From an uncultured Nitrospira sp. (GTDB taxonomy: Bacteria > Nitrospirota > Nitrospiria > Nitrospirales > Nitrospiraceae), in assembly GCA_902500775.1 (NCBI GenBank), contig CABVRZ010000008.1, positions 54,028 through 118,027 on the forward strand: a DNA stretch of 64,000 bases, written 5' to 3'. The notes under the pieces were generated by a model that saw nothing but the letters and a program-made list of their open reading frames with translations, was not told the origin of the DNA and did no database searches. This document shows positions 35,400 through 44,105 of the stretch, piece by piece. Every line of letters starts with the position of its first letter. Within the stretch, counting starts at the first letter, position 1. The position numbers and the translations under genes were made by a program.

Positions 35400-35415
35400 G
35401 TCGATCAGCTTTCCC

Positions 35416-36555
35416 TCATGCACGTGCACTGCTGCTCGACGACACCAATGAAGCCAGCTCCTCCGTGAGATCGATCCCGACCGGACACCAGGTGATGCAC
35501 CGGCCGCAGCCGACACAACCAGACGTTCCGAATTGATCAAGCCACGAGGCAAGCTTATGGGTCATCCACATCCGGTACCGATCTTTAATCGTCGGACGTA
35601 TGTTCTTGCCGTGGATATGCCCGTGCTCCTGTGTGAAACAGGAATCCCACAATCTGGCATGTTCGGTCCGCTGCCGAGTGAGATCTGGTGCCTCCTCGAC
35701 CTTATGGCAAAAACAGGTCGGACAGACCATCGTGCAATTTGCACAGGCCAGACATCGTGCTGACACATCGTCCCAACGGGGATGCTCATGGGCGTCATAG
35801 AGCGCCTGTGGCAAGCGGGTGCGATCCAGTCGGCGGACTTGGCTTTGCGCACAAGCATCCACACGCGCTGCTGCTTCAGCAATTGCTTTGTGCGTAGCCG
35901 GAGACAATGAAAGAGCAGAAAGAAGCTCTGCCCCGGCCTCGCTCCCAGCTTCGACCAAGAGCTGATCGCCAACCTCGGTCAGAGCAAGATCGAAGCCGTT
36001 CTTGGCACGCGGGCCCGTATCCATTGATGTGCAAAAACAGGTCTGAAGTGCCCTGGTACAATTCACCGCAATAATGAACAGCCCCTCACGGCGAGTCGCG
36101 TAGTAGCCGTCCTGATACTCACCTTGTAGAAAAATCTGATCTTGAATGGTCAATCCTGCGAGATCGCAGGCGCGAGCACCGATGACGGCAACTTTCTCCC
36201 GTTGGGGAGGCGTCGGGCGAGCGATGAATCCGTCCCTGCTCCGTTCAATCTGTAAGAGCGGTTCACGCGGCGTGAAGACGAAGGGCTTCAGCGATTGCGG
36301 TCCATGCACAACCCCGAAGATTTCCTTGGAGCCGGTCTGTTCCAGCCGATAGCGTCCCGGCTCCTGGTGATCGCGCCAACCGATCGGCAGATCCGACACA
36401 TGGCGGATCGTTTCCCAGACGGCCGCCCCATCGCGTACAGTAGGGCCGACAATCCGATATTCCTTTGAACACAGGATGTCGAAGAATCGTTGGAAGTCGG
36501 ATCGTGACAGAATACCAATTTCACTGGCCACTGCCGTAACTCCAATCTCCCTCAT
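35416..36555 (-). CDS. hydB: Hydrogenase iron-sulfur subunit (beta)
   Basis: 379 residues from ATG 36555; GTG 36531 with GGAG eight bases upstream is an equally good start. Two ferredoxin-type [4Fe-4S] sites lie in the C-terminal third: [16 protein letters not shown] and [16 protein letters not shown]. The N-terminal two thirds match the beta subunit of sulfhydrogenases (anaerobic sulfite reductase A-like). It is the first structural gene of the operon. Confidence 0.9.
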   Translation of the reverse strand: MREIGVTAVASEIGILSRSDFQRFFDILCSKEYRIVGPTVRDGAAVWETIRHVSDLPIGWRDHQEPGRYRLEQTGSKEIFGVVHGPQSLKPFVFTPREPLLQIERSRDGFIARPTPPQREKVAVIGARACDLAGLTIQDQIFLQGEYQDGYYATRREGLFIIAVNCTRALQTCFCTSMDTGPRAKNGFDLALTEVGDQLLVEAGSEAGAELLSALSLSPATHKAIAEAAARVDACAQSQVRRLDRTRLPQALYDAHEHPRWDDVSARCLACANCTMVCPTCFCHKVEEAPDLTRQRTEHARLWDSCFTQEHGHIHGKNIRPTIKDRYRMWMTHKLASWLDQFGTSGCVGCGRCITWCPVGIDLTEELASLVSSSSSARA

Positions 36556-36841
36556 ACTTGATGTGGGTGTCCCGGCATCGTACGGGCTCCTCACGTTTGG
36601 TGCAAGATGAGAGCCGTCCGGCAAGTATAACGTAAGGTCCCCGCTTATCCTTCACTAGACTGAGACTGGCCATGCCTACTCCGCGTTGACTCGCCAGGCT
36701 GTTGAAAGAGGCAACAGCTCTTTGGAAGTCACTGCCCCGTAATGCTACAGCTTGATCCAACATCCTTCCTGCGGCTGTACATTCCAACAATGCTCTAAGT
36801 CTCCGCATTTTCGAGAGGACATCCGCTGCCTTCCAACTCAT
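36521..36841 (-). CDS. Small protein overlapping hydB start
   Basis: 106 residues from ATG 36841, with AAGGA four bases upstream. Helical N-terminal half (LSKMRRLRALLECTAAGRML) and a strand-rich part (MASLSLVKDKRGPYVILAGR). Not recognised. Its 3' end overlaps the hydB start by 35 bases, so if real it would lead the hydrogenase operon. Confidence 0.45.
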   Translation of the reverse strand: MSWKAADVLSKMRRLRALLECTAAGRMLDQAVALRGSDFQRAVASFNSLASQRGVGMASLSLVKDKRGPYVILAGRLSSCTKREEPVRCRDTHIKYEGDWSYGSGQ

Positions 36842-36847
36842 TGTTCC

Positions 36848-36864
36848 TTGGCACCGTCGATGCA
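36848..36864 (+). promoter_or_regulatory. Possible sigma-54 promoter for hsp20
   Basis: TTGGCACCGTCGATGCA has the GG and GC dinucleotides at the exact -24/-12 spacing of sigma-54 promoters (TGGCAC, then TGC in the right place). It lies 58 bases before the hsp20 ATG on the same strand. Confidence 0.45.
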
Positions 36865-36921
36865 CTAGCCTAAGAACGGGACATACAGGAGCCCATATCA
36901 CTCACAAAGGAGGCAAGGGTC

Positions 36922-37389
36922 ATGGGCGCTTTGACACGGTGGGAACCCACGACACGATGGAACCCATTCAAAGAGCTCGAGGAGTTGGAGAAACGACTCT
37001 CAGGCTACTTCGGACATACCCCACTTGCAGCCGACACTGATAAGAAGGAAGCGATCTCAGTTGCCGAATGGGCCCCGTTGGTGGATATCTCAGAAGAGGA
37101 CAAGGAGTACGTCATCAACGCGGAGCTTCCCGAGATGAAAAAAGAAGAGATCAATGTCGATGACGATGTGCTTGCGATCAGTGGCGAGCGGAAATACGAG
37201 AAGGAGGACAAGGGCAAGAAATATCACCGTGTCGAGCGCGCCTATGGCAGTTTCTTGCGGAGCTTTACACTTCCTGAAGATGCCGACGGGTCCAAGGTCA
37301 ACGCCGAGTATAAAGACGGTGTGTTAAGAGTTCATTTACCAAAGTCTGAAAGGGCCAAGCCCAAAGCGATAGAAGTCAAGGTGTCGTGA
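36922..37389 (+). CDS. Small heat shock protein Hsp20
   Basis: 155 residues with AAGGAGG upstream. The alpha-crystallin domain runs from about 48 to 142: APLVDISEEDKEYVINAELP, then FLRSFTLPEDAD and the closing AEYKDGVLRVHLPK with the GVL motif. It is an ATP-independent holdase. Divergent from the hydrogenase operon, and first of a plus-strand stress cluster. Confidence 0.95.
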   Translation: MGALTRWEPTTRWNPFKELEELEKRLSGYFGHTPLAADTDKKEAISVAEWAPLVDISEEDKEYVINAELPEMKKEEINVDDDVLAISGERKYEKEDKGKKYHRVERAYGSFLRSFTLPEDADGSKVNAEYKDGVLRVHLPKSERAKPKAIEVKVS

Positions 37390-37507
37390 AGCGAAAAGGT
37401 CTAGGCTCAGGTTAAGGTTAAGGGCTACAGCAATTGGTAATTCATATCTCAACCTTAACCTCGACCTCAACCTTCTTCGGAAGCTGAAGAGCGCAACAAG
37501 CGGTCTC
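37390..37507. repeat. GGTTAAGG-type inverted repeat
   Basis: GGTTAAGGTTAAGG near 37410 and CAACCTTAACCTCGACCTCA near 37450 are inverted copies that can form an imperfect hairpin. No T-run follows. It may act as a terminator or be one of the intergenic repeats of this genome. Confidence 0.5.
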
Positions 37508-38236
37508 ATGGCAGGCAGCGAGTTTCGTGGCGGGAGGAGTAGCGTGACGTTTAAGAATCGCGAAGAGGCCGGTCGACGGCTGGTTGACCGACTACTCCAG
37601 TATCGTGCAGAGCCAGCAGCACTCATCCTGGCACTCCCTCGTGGAGGGGTGGCAGTCGGTTATCAGCTGAGCTTGGGACTGCACCTTCCGCTGGACGTCT
37701 TCATTACTCGAAAGCTTGGCGCGCCTGATAACTCCGAGTACGCACTCGGCGCGGTGGGAGAAACAGGAACGGTCTATCTGAACCCAGATGCGAGAGCGAC
37801 GTACGGTCTTTCTCGCGCGGACATCGAGGACGTGGTTCAGGGGCAGCAACGAGAGATCGCTCGCCGGCACGCTTTTTACCGCCAGGGCCGACACCTCCCA
37901 ACGCTCACCGACCGCATCGTCATTCTTGTCGATGACGGCATCGCGACCGGCTCCACGTTTTTCGCATCCGTCGAATCTATCAGACTCTTCAAACCCCGCC
38001 GCTTGATCGGCGCCATGCCGGTTGGCCCAGTGGAGACCGTCCAAGAAGCCCGCAGGCAGGTGGATGAGTTGGTTGTCCTCGCCACGCCAGACCCCTTCTG
38101 GGCAGTGGGTAGTCACTACATCGACTTCGCCCAGGTGAGTGATCACGATGTAGTGGGATATTTAAATCTGGCGGACGAATCACTGTTGGAGTGGAAAGAA
38201 CGGGGTCACTCTTCAATAGCCGCACCGCCACGATAA
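37508..38236 (+). CDS. Phosphoribosyltransferase-domain protein
   Basis: 242 residues. ILALPRGGVAVGYQL is the PPi-loop region and RIVILVDDGIATGSTFFAS the PRPP-binding motif of type I PRTases. Members of this subgroup sit in stress clusters beside UspA and Hsp20 and lack a proven substrate. Located between hsp20 and the NTF2-like gene, ten bases before the latter. Confidence 0.9.
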   Translation: MAGSEFRGGRSSVTFKNREEAGRRLVDRLLQYRAEPAALILALPRGGVAVGYQLSLGLHLPLDVFITRKLGAPDNSEYALGAVGETGTVYLNPDARATYGLSRADIEDVVQGQQREIARRHAFYRQGRHLPTLTDRIVILVDDGIATGSTFFASVESIRLFKPRRLIGAMPVGPVETVQEARRQVDELVVLATPDPFWAVGSHYIDFAQVSDHDVVGYLNLADESLLEWKERGHSSIAAPPR

Positions 38237-38246
38237 GGGAGCGCGC

Positions 38247-38864
38247 ATGACTGCCAAAACGAAAACACCCGCAGGCCTGGGTGCTCGACACGATCGGACC
38301 GTCCAGGAATATCAGCACGATACCTCTACGCTACCTAGAGTAGCGTTGGTTGTTCTCTCGCTGATTCTTCTGGTCACCTTTTCTGTCGGAATCATGACAG
38401 TTGAGGCAACAATCGTCGTTCCTCCAACGGACTCAGTGATCGAAGTGGACACAGCCACGCGCAAAGCCGTGATCGGCGTCTTTGAGCAGGCCGAAGATGC
38501 GATTAAAGCTCGTGACCTCGACAAGGTCATGGACATCTACTCCCTCCAGTACAACTACCATGGGCTGCAGAAAGAGGACATTCGGAAGATCTCGAAAGAG
38601 CTCTTTGATGAGTATCAGGCTATTGCCAGTACCCATCTCTTCGCGAAAATGACCAAGATCGGAGGATGCAGCGAACTAGAGGTCACCTGTACCGGCCATC
38701 TCTGGGCGAAATCAAAGACCAGTGGCCTCTATGTCCCCATCGATAGTTGGTATGAGGAAGTACACGACCTCCTTCTCGAAGACGGAGATTGGCGTATTCG
38801 CGACAATCTCCGTGAATCAGCACGCGTACTTCCGTTCGGTACTACCCCACATCCGCTGTTTTGA
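38247..38864 (+). CDS. NTF2-like exported protein, paralogue B
   Basis: 205 residues. A membrane segment near 32-52 (VALVVLSLILLVTFSVG) serves as signal anchor. The NTF2-like body has VIGVFEQAEDAIKARDLDKVM, YNYHGLQKEDIRKIS, EVTCTGHLWAKS and IDSWYEEVHDLLLEDGDW, and ends PHPLF. It is clearly related to the gene at 7579. In this position it belongs to a stress operon (PRTase, NTF2, UspA, cytochrome). Confidence 0.85.
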   Translation: MTAKTKTPAGLGARHDRTVQEYQHDTSTLPRVALVVLSLILLVTFSVGIMTVEATIVVPPTDSVIEVDTATRKAVIGVFEQAEDAIKARDLDKVMDIYSLQYNYHGLQKEDIRKISKELFDEYQAIASTHLFAKMTKIGGCSELEVTCTGHLWAKSKTSGLYVPIDSWYEEVHDLLLEDGDWRIRDNLRESARVLPFGTTPHPLF

Positions 38865-38888
38865 GGTCCGAACAGGAAAGGTGATGGT

Positions 38889-39746
38889 ATGAGAGTCGTC
38901 ATCGGTGTCGATTGGTCGGATCAGACGTTCGCTGCGGTCGCCCAAACGTTCCAACTCTATCATCCTACCGATGTCGCGTTGGTCCACGGCGTCGAATTAG
39001 GGATCCTGGAGCATCCGCTCGTAGCCCAAGCAGGCAATGTGCAAGGATACGACGATTTCCACCATGCCATGGTTGATTCAGGACGACAAGTCGTGGAGCG
39101 CGCTGCTGCCATGATCCCGCCGGAGGTGACGTCGATCAGGAAGGTCAACGAGATCAGCAATCCCGCTCAACTGATCCTTGATAGTGCCGCCAACTTGTCG
39201 GCCGATCTGATCGTGATCGGGGCCCGAGGGAGAAGCCGTCTGTCCGAAGTCGTTCTTGGCAGCGTGTCCCATCGTGTACTGATGCACAGCTCCCGTCCGA
39301 CGTTAATCGTCAGGGGAGCGGCCCGCAAGGCTCAACGGGTGCTCGTCGCGATTGAAGATCGAGACGACGCCAACCGAGCCGTCCGATGGCTGACACAGCA
39401 TCCATTCGCCGCTCCCGTCGAACTGTGTGTGGTGCACGCCGCCGTCCCGATCGGCGTCAAAGAGCCCTATGCCGGACCAGAAATCACCATCTGGTTGGAG
39501 GATGTGCAACGTTACGCGGAAGAACTCGTGCAATCGACCGCCGACAAGCTCTCGAATTCTCACCATAAAGTGAGCACGAAGGTTGTCCAAGGGAATCCCG
39601 TCACCGTGATCGAACAAGAGGCGAAGGATATGGACTTAGTGGTCGTGACCTCCCATGGACGCAAGGGCATTTCTCGTTTCCTCTTAGGCAGTGTCTCCCA
39701 TGCGGTCGTGCATCATGTCACCTGTCCGGTATTGGTCCTGCGGTGA
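38889..39746 (+). CDS. Tandem universal stress protein (UspA)
   Basis: 285 residues in two Usp domains. The ATP-binding loops are GARGRSRLSEVVLGSVSHRV and SHGRKGISRFLLGSVSHAVV, both complete, so both halves should bind ATP. AAAGG lies upstream. The stop overlaps the in-frame alternative start of the cytochrome gene. Confidence 0.93.
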   Translation: MRVVIGVDWSDQTFAAVAQTFQLYHPTDVALVHGVELGILEHPLVAQAGNVQGYDDFHHAMVDSGRQVVERAAAMIPPEVTSIRKVNEISNPAQLILDSAANLSADLIVIGARGRSRLSEVVLGSVSHRVLMHSSRPTLIVRGAARKAQRVLVAIEDRDDANRAVRWLTQHPFAAPVELCVVHAAVPIGVKEPYAGPEITIWLEDVQRYAEELVQSTADKLSNSHHKVSTKVVQGNPVTVIEQEAKDMDLVVVTSHGRKGISRFLLGSVSHAVVHHVTCPVLVLR

Positions 39747-39757
39747 AAGGAATGAAG

Positions 39758-40117
39758 ATGAAGACGATACTGACTCTCACGATGGTACTCATTTCCTTAT
39801 CGACTTCCGTGGTCTTCGCTCAAGTGATCCGAGTGGATGCAAAAGCGGGACAAGCTGTGTATGAACAACAGTGTCTCCATTGTCATGGGGCCAAACTAGA
39901 CGGGAACGGTCAAGACAGTAAGGACTTAGTCATTCCGCCAGCCAATCTCCAATCTCAAAAAAGTCGTTCCAAGACCGATTGGGAACTCCTGGTGGCTATT
40001 TCAAACGGCGTGCTGTTCAGCCCCATGCACGGCTTTCGAGGGAAGCTCACGGATCAGCAGATGTTGGATGTACTGTCCTACATCAGGTCTGTGGCGCCAC
40101 AGGACATTACTAGCTAG
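39758..40117 (+). CDS. Monohaem cytochrome c, exported
   Basis: 119 residues from ATG 39758 with AAAGGA six bases upstream. Signal peptide to VVFAQV. Haem motif CLHCHG, then VIPPANLQS and the distal methionine in SPMHGF. It is very similar to the cytochrome at 42758 (IVPPANF, SPMHGW). Its place after uspA suggests expression under stress. Confidence 0.88.
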   Translation: MKTILTLTMVLISLSTSVVFAQVIRVDAKAGQAVYEQQCLHCHGAKLDGNGQDSKDLVIPPANLQSQKSRSKTDWELLVAISNGVLFSPMHGFRGKLTDQQMLDVLSYIRSVAPQDITS

Positions 40118-40123
40118 AGTACG

Positions 40124-40302
40124 GTGTCTTCTCACCGTACAGTTTGGCGACATTTCTTTGGTCCCGTCGCGATAGGTGTCTTCGTCATTTTTCTCGCCAA
40201 TGGAGCATCCGCTCACGCTGAGTCACTGGGGCCGGACATCGACGTGTTCGTTCGAGCTGGATGTCCTCATTGTGAAGCTGCAAAGATCTTCCTTGGTAAT
40301 CT
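40124..40302 (+). pseudogene. Truncated exported thioredoxin/glutaredoxin-like protein
   Basis: A signal peptide (FFGPVAIGVFVIFLANGASA) is followed by DIDVFVRAGCPHCEAAKIFL, a CPHC redox domain start. After GNL the frame turns into non-homologous sequence derived from the antisense of another gene. About 60 codons remain of what was probably a thiol-disulfide protein. Confidence 0.6.
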
Positions 40303-40391
40303 TTATGTAGTGCGGCTGCCACGAGGATGCCGGCCACAAAGCTCATCAAAATCAAAGTTACCAGACCGATGGCCTTAAAGGTATTGGGCAT
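40300..40391 (-). pseudogene. N-terminal fragment of a membrane or exported protein
   Basis: From ATG 40391 the minus strand reads MPNTFKAIGLVTLILMSFVA and GILVAAALHKDYQ, a good membrane or signal segment, then runs into the antisense of the truncated thioredoxin-like gene. The two broken genes meet tail to tail at about 40300. Confidence 0.45.
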
Positions 40392-40516
40392 TTGTGGCTA
40401 GACTGGTTTTACAATGAGGAACTCCAAGCTGAATGTGCCCCACTTGCCACTATCCAGCTACGTCGAGTGCCACCACCATGTGCGAATTGCTCGACATTCA
40501 GCCATACCATCAAACG

Positions 40517-40798
40517 TTACCCGATTGCCCGTTTACGAGAAGACTGGTCAGCGCGTCGACCTATGGTATGAGATTGCGTATCGACATACACATCGAGAAG
40601 CCGGCGAACCATGCGCTGATACTGGGTGTGGTGCCGTGATGCTTCGGCCTTGAAGAATTCAACGCTCTTCTTGCTCAAAGCCAACGTGACCTTCACACCT
40701 TCTTCACGAAAAACTAATTCCGAAGGAGTGGGAAGAAAATCTTGGACGATACGAATCTCGCCAATCGGCTCATCCGTGTATTTGATGTTCGTGCTCAT
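40517..40798 (-). CDS. brnA: BrnA-type antitoxin
   Basis: 93 residues. NIKYTDEPIGEI, DFLPTPSELVFREE and VKVTLALSKKSVEFFKAEAS with HHTQYQRMVRRLLDVYV form the ribbon-helix-helix antitoxin of BrnTA systems. The start overlaps the end of the toxin frame. The toxin gene is broken, so the antitoxin is probably an orphan repressor. Confidence 0.85.
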   Translation of the reverse strand: MSTNIKYTDEPIGEIRIVQDFLPTPSELVFREEGVKVTLALSKKSVEFFKAEASRHHTQYQRMVRRLLDVYVDTQSHTIGRRADQSSRKRAIG

Positions 40799-41059
40799 AG
40801 ATTGCCTTTCCTTTACGCTAATAGCCAGCGCCGATGATTCGAATCACTGAACCTCGATACACGAACCGCACCGTCAAGATGCCGCTATGACTTCACCAAA
40901 ACAGTAGAAGCGGGCTTCTGACTGACTCTGTGAGAGGTCCTTCGCAATGACACGCCGAGGGTCGGCAAAAGCATATTGGGCTCGATGGAACGGCACCCCA
41001 TGCTGTTTCCGATTTGCTGAATTCTTGTCTGGGTCCCACTCGAAACGAGTCTCAGCCAT
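40770..41059 (-). pseudogene. brnT: BrnT-type toxin, frameshift plus amber codon
   Basis: From ATG 41059 the product is RFEWDPDKNSANRKQHGV, AFADPRRVIAKDLSQS, EARFYCFGEV, the start of BrnT (DUF497). The frame is then lost; GILTVRFVYRGSVIRIIGAG continues in another frame, is interrupted by TAG where Trp is usual, and resumes RKGKAIYEHEHQIHG to a stop inside brnA. Two separate lesions disable it. Confidence 0.8.
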
Positions 41060-41176
41060 CGATCTGAACAAAGACTAGTATGGGGCAATAGTTTTTGCCA
41101 TATAACAATATGGACGTGATTAATGCAGCTTTTAAGAAGAGCTTCTCGACCTTGTCCCGAATGCCCAGAACCGAAT

Positions 41177-41626
41177 CTACTGTTCCGGATGCGGATCTTT
41201 TCTAATCAGGGCAAGGTAAAACAGGGTATCGGCAAGGTCTTGATCGGTCAGAGCGGTGTCGGGAAACATGCTGGTGCCAGGATGGCCTTCTCGGATGGCG
41301 CGAGTTCGTTCCTGATTGGTCTTCAAATGCAATACGTCGGGGTTGCGCAAATCTGAGGGAGGTGGATTCAGCTTGGTGATGCGCTTAGCCGTATCGGCTT
41401 CCACTCGTGGAGTTCGGTACAGATACCCGTCGATCCCATGGCAGTAGTAGCACACACCCTTGCCGTTGAAGATATCTCGCCCCCGCAGGATATTTCCTTT
41501 TAACTTGCCGCTCGGTGGACTGGTTGAAGTTTCGGCCCACGCATCCTGGGTTACGGATACTGTCGCTACTCCCAACCAGCTTGCAAGCAGGACACTGCAT
41601 AGGTTCAACCTAGCTTTCCTGTTCAT
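41177..41626 (-). CDS. Monohaem cytochrome c, exported
   Basis: 149 residues. Signal peptide to AWAET; haem motif CYYCHG, then LNPPPSDLRN and the distal methionine in GTSMFPD. The C-terminal helix LADTLFYLALIRKD is typical. It resembles the cytochromes at 44106 and 18896 in layout. Confidence 0.88.
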   Translation of the reverse strand: MNRKARLNLCSVLLASWLGVATVSVTQDAWAETSTSPPSGKLKGNILRGRDIFNGKGVCYYCHGIDGYLYRTPRVEADTAKRITKLNPPPSDLRNPDVLHLKTNQERTRAIREGHPGTSMFPDTALTDQDLADTLFYLALIRKDPHPEQ

Positions 41627-41715
41627 TTGGTCTTTCCGGTCTGTCCCATCGAATGGATTGCTTGATGTATGGGTGTCACCATGCCCAGCCAGAGAGACCG
41701 CGCTTATCTAATCCA

Positions 41716-42195
41716 TCAGTGCCCACTGCAGCAGGCATTGCCCCGGTCTTCCGGAATCGTCTTCATGGTGCTGAAGATCGTGGCGCGCTCGTCTTCAGTG
41801 GTGACGTTATCAATGGCAGGATAGAGCGCCTTCTCTTCCTTTCTATTGTGAGAGCCCAAGAGGTTGAGCAAAGCCTGCTCCTCTTGATCACTATTGAGAT
41901 CCTGGCTCTCCACTTTCCGATGAATCGCATCAAGCAGCTGCTTGATCTGCTCATGCTCAAATCGCATCACGGGGGTCGGCCCGTCCTCGATCATTCCAGT
42001 TTTCTCTTCCCACATTGGAAACAGCAGCTCCTCTTCCCAGACGATATGCCGCTGGAGCCCAACTTTGAATTCCTTGAACGCGTCCTTCGCCTTGGCAAAG
42101 TCCGAACGTTTCGATGTCTGAAAGGTCTTGAACAATTCATCCAGCCGGTCATGATCCTCCGCGTACAATGCCGTGATCGTGTTCTGCTCGCTCAT
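41716..42195 (-). CDS. Hemerythrin-like HHE protein
   Basis: 159 residues from ATG 42195 with GGGGGA upstream. Histidines and acidic residues of the four-helix di-iron site appear in ALYAEDHDRLDELF, GLQRHIVWEEELLFPMWEE, RFEHEQIKQLLDAIH and SHNRKEEKALYP. Such proteins bind O2, NO or iron. A cysteine pair closes the protein (ACCSGH). Confidence 0.9.
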   Translation of the reverse strand: MSEQNTITALYAEDHDRLDELFKTFQTSKRSDFAKAKDAFKEFKVGLQRHIVWEEELLFPMWEEKTGMIEDGPTPVMRFEHEQIKQLLDAIHRKVESQDLNSDQEEQALLNLLGSHNRKEEKALYPAIDNVTTEDERATIFSTMKTIPEDRGNACCSGH

Positions 42196-42266
42196 TGATT
42201 CCCCCGTCTTACCCACACAGGTACCTTCATTCCATTTCTCTATCGCCACCAGCAGACTCGAGAGTC

Positions 42267-42569
42267 CTATCGCTCTCTCCTCTCTCGTATCGCGTCTTTG
42301 CCAGCCTGTAAGGCCGCTTCCACATCAGCCCGGCGCTCATCGACGAATTGCCTGCCCCGATTAATGACGTCATCAAGAGCCGCCCGCGCCTCTTTGGCTT
42401 TCTCAATCACCTCGTCTTCCGTCTTTCTTGCGTAACCTTTGATCTCTCGCCGTGTGTCCTCGCCAGACCTCGGAGCGAGCAGAAACCCGGTCATGATCCC
42501 CATCATGGCTCCACCAAGAAATGCCAACGCCACCACCAGTCCTGAATCCGAATCATTGCGAGTCGTCAT
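42267..42569 (-). CDS. YtxH-family membrane protein
   Basis: 100 residues from ATG 42569 with GGGAGGG upstream. One membrane helix with GGAMMGIMTGFLLAPRSGED, the YtxH/gas-vesicle-protein-like signature, then a charged helical tail likely to form a coiled coil. General stress function in other bacteria. Confidence 0.85.
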   Translation of the reverse strand: MTTRNDSDSGLVVALAFLGGAMMGIMTGFLLAPRSGEDTRREIKGYARKTEDEVIEKAKEARAALDDVINRGRQFVDERRADVEAALQAGKDAIRERRER

Positions 42570-42757
42570 GGTTGACCCTCCCTGGATAACACACGGTTTT
42601 CGTATACCAACGCGCTGCACCGGACGGAGCCCGTCACGGCACAACGTCTACAGCTTACTAAACGAATCAGTCGGAATACCACCCCCACGCAGAAGATCTC
42701 ACGACGACTCCGCCTCGCTGAGTAACGTTGCGTTTCAAAAGCCGAGATGGAGCAGCG

Positions 42758-43117
42758 TTAGCCGAGAGGACTGAATGGCGCGAACGTCCGAATATAGTTC
42801 AGCACATCGCGAATTTCTTGCTCGGACAACCGATCAGCCCAGCCGTGCATCGGACTGAAGAGCACTCCTTGTTTGATCGCGAGATACAATTCCCTGTCGG
42901 TCCTTGCTCGTATTTTGGGTGCCAGAAAATTCGCCGGAGGCACGATCAGTTCCTTGATATCAGCTCCTAGCCCATCACCAGTGGTTCCGTGGCAACCGAC
43001 ACAGTGTTGTTGGAAAACTCTCTCCCCCCTCTTCGTGTTTTCAGACTGGCTCTGAGCCAGAGTCCACGAAGCAGTCAACGCAATCACGAGCATACTCATC
43101 AAAACACGTCCATACAT
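42758..43117 (-). CDS. Monohaem cytochrome c, exported
   Basis: 119 residues from ATG 43117 (AGAGG upstream). Signal peptide to WTLAQ; haem motif CVGCHG, then IVPPANF and distal methionine in SPMHGW. Close paralogue of the cytochrome at 39758, on the opposite strand. Confidence 0.88.
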   Translation of the reverse strand: MYGRVLMSMLVIALTASWTLAQSQSENTKRGERVFQQHCVGCHGTTGDGLGADIKELIVPPANFLAPKIRARTDRELYLAIKQGVLFSPMHGWADRLSEQEIRDVLNYIRTFAPFSPLG

Positions 43118-43171
43118 GCGCACCTCTCTTCTCACAACCTATCTGGGCACCAGAAGGCTACCTCTCCATCA

Positions 43172-43807
43172 TCAGTGCTGGTGTTGCTGCCCCCCGCTGG
43201 CACCTCCACTCCCATGATCGCCACCACCCTGTCCATGCCCGCCACTTCCCATGGATCCCATCATGCCTCCCATTCCGTCTCTGCCTCCCTTCATCCCTCC
43301 ACTACCCATGCCACCCCCATGCTGTCCTCCTCCACTCTTCATGTGTTCATGCTGGGCTCGTTCTTTTTCCCTCTGCTCAGCAGTCAATATCGCCATCGCA
43401 TGGCGTTTACTCTTGAGAGCCTCGACCAAGCACGCGCCTTCGGCTTTTTTCAGTTGGTCGACTTTGGCCTGAATCGCCGCGAGGTCGGCCTGCTCATCCT
43501 CCATCAATGCATGCAGCTCGAGCTTGGCAATCTTGGTGTCGGCCTCCAATCGTGCCTCTATTCGCTTGAAGTCGAGTTGCAAGGTCTTGAGCTTGCCGAC
43601 TTGCTCCGGCGTGAGCCCGATCTCTTTGGCATGCTTTAAGAGATGCGAGAGGTAATGAGCGCTATGGTCACCGTGTTCATCTTGGTCATGACCACCATGC
43701 ATCATCTTCCCGTAACTGTTGTCAGTAAACCCCGGGAATGCAACCAGTACAATGATCAACCCGGCTCCCCCGATCCCAACCATCCACTGCTTTTTCCACT
43801 TGGTCAT
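43172..43807 (-). CDS. CpxP/Spy-like periplasmic protein with Gly/His/Met-rich tail
   Basis: 211 residues from ATG 43807 with GGAGG upstream. A signal anchor is followed by a histidine-rich stretch (MMHGGHDQDEHGDHSAHY), then LTPEQVGKLKTLQLDFKRIE and ILTAEQREK, the LTxxQ repeats of CpxP/Spy. The last 60 residues are Gly/Met/His-rich (GGMKGGRDGMGGMMGSMG), likely to bind copper or nickel. Role: periplasmic chaperone or metal sensor. Confidence 0.85.
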   Translation of the reverse strand: MTKWKKQWMVGIGGAGLIIVLVAFPGFTDNSYGKMMHGGHDQDEHGDHSAHYLSHLLKHAKEIGLTPEQVGKLKTLQLDFKRIEARLEADTKIAKLELHALMEDEQADLAAIQAKVDQLKKAEGACLVEALKSKRHAMAILTAEQREKERAQHEHMKSGGGQHGGGMGSGGMKGGRDGMGGMMGSMGSGGHGQGGGDHGSGGASGGQQHQH

Positions 43808-44105
43808 GACCATACCTCCAGGGTTTTAATGCTTCCACAAAATGTGAACCGCTCTCCACCGGTAGGTGAGAGCCCTTCACGGCACAATTGGATTCGGCAA
43901 TGACTCGTTGCGATTCTGATGCCGCCGCTGCGCGTTGCGATATGCGAAGCCGATAGCCGTGAAACGGTGGTTTGAGGCAGTTCGATCACATGCGGGTAGT
44001 GTGGGGTGATGCAGGAATACTCACGGCCCAATCATTGCCTGTGGAAAAATGGGACAACTCGCGTATCCTGACTTGTGAGATTCAACAAATCGCCGGCACG
44101 GTCAC

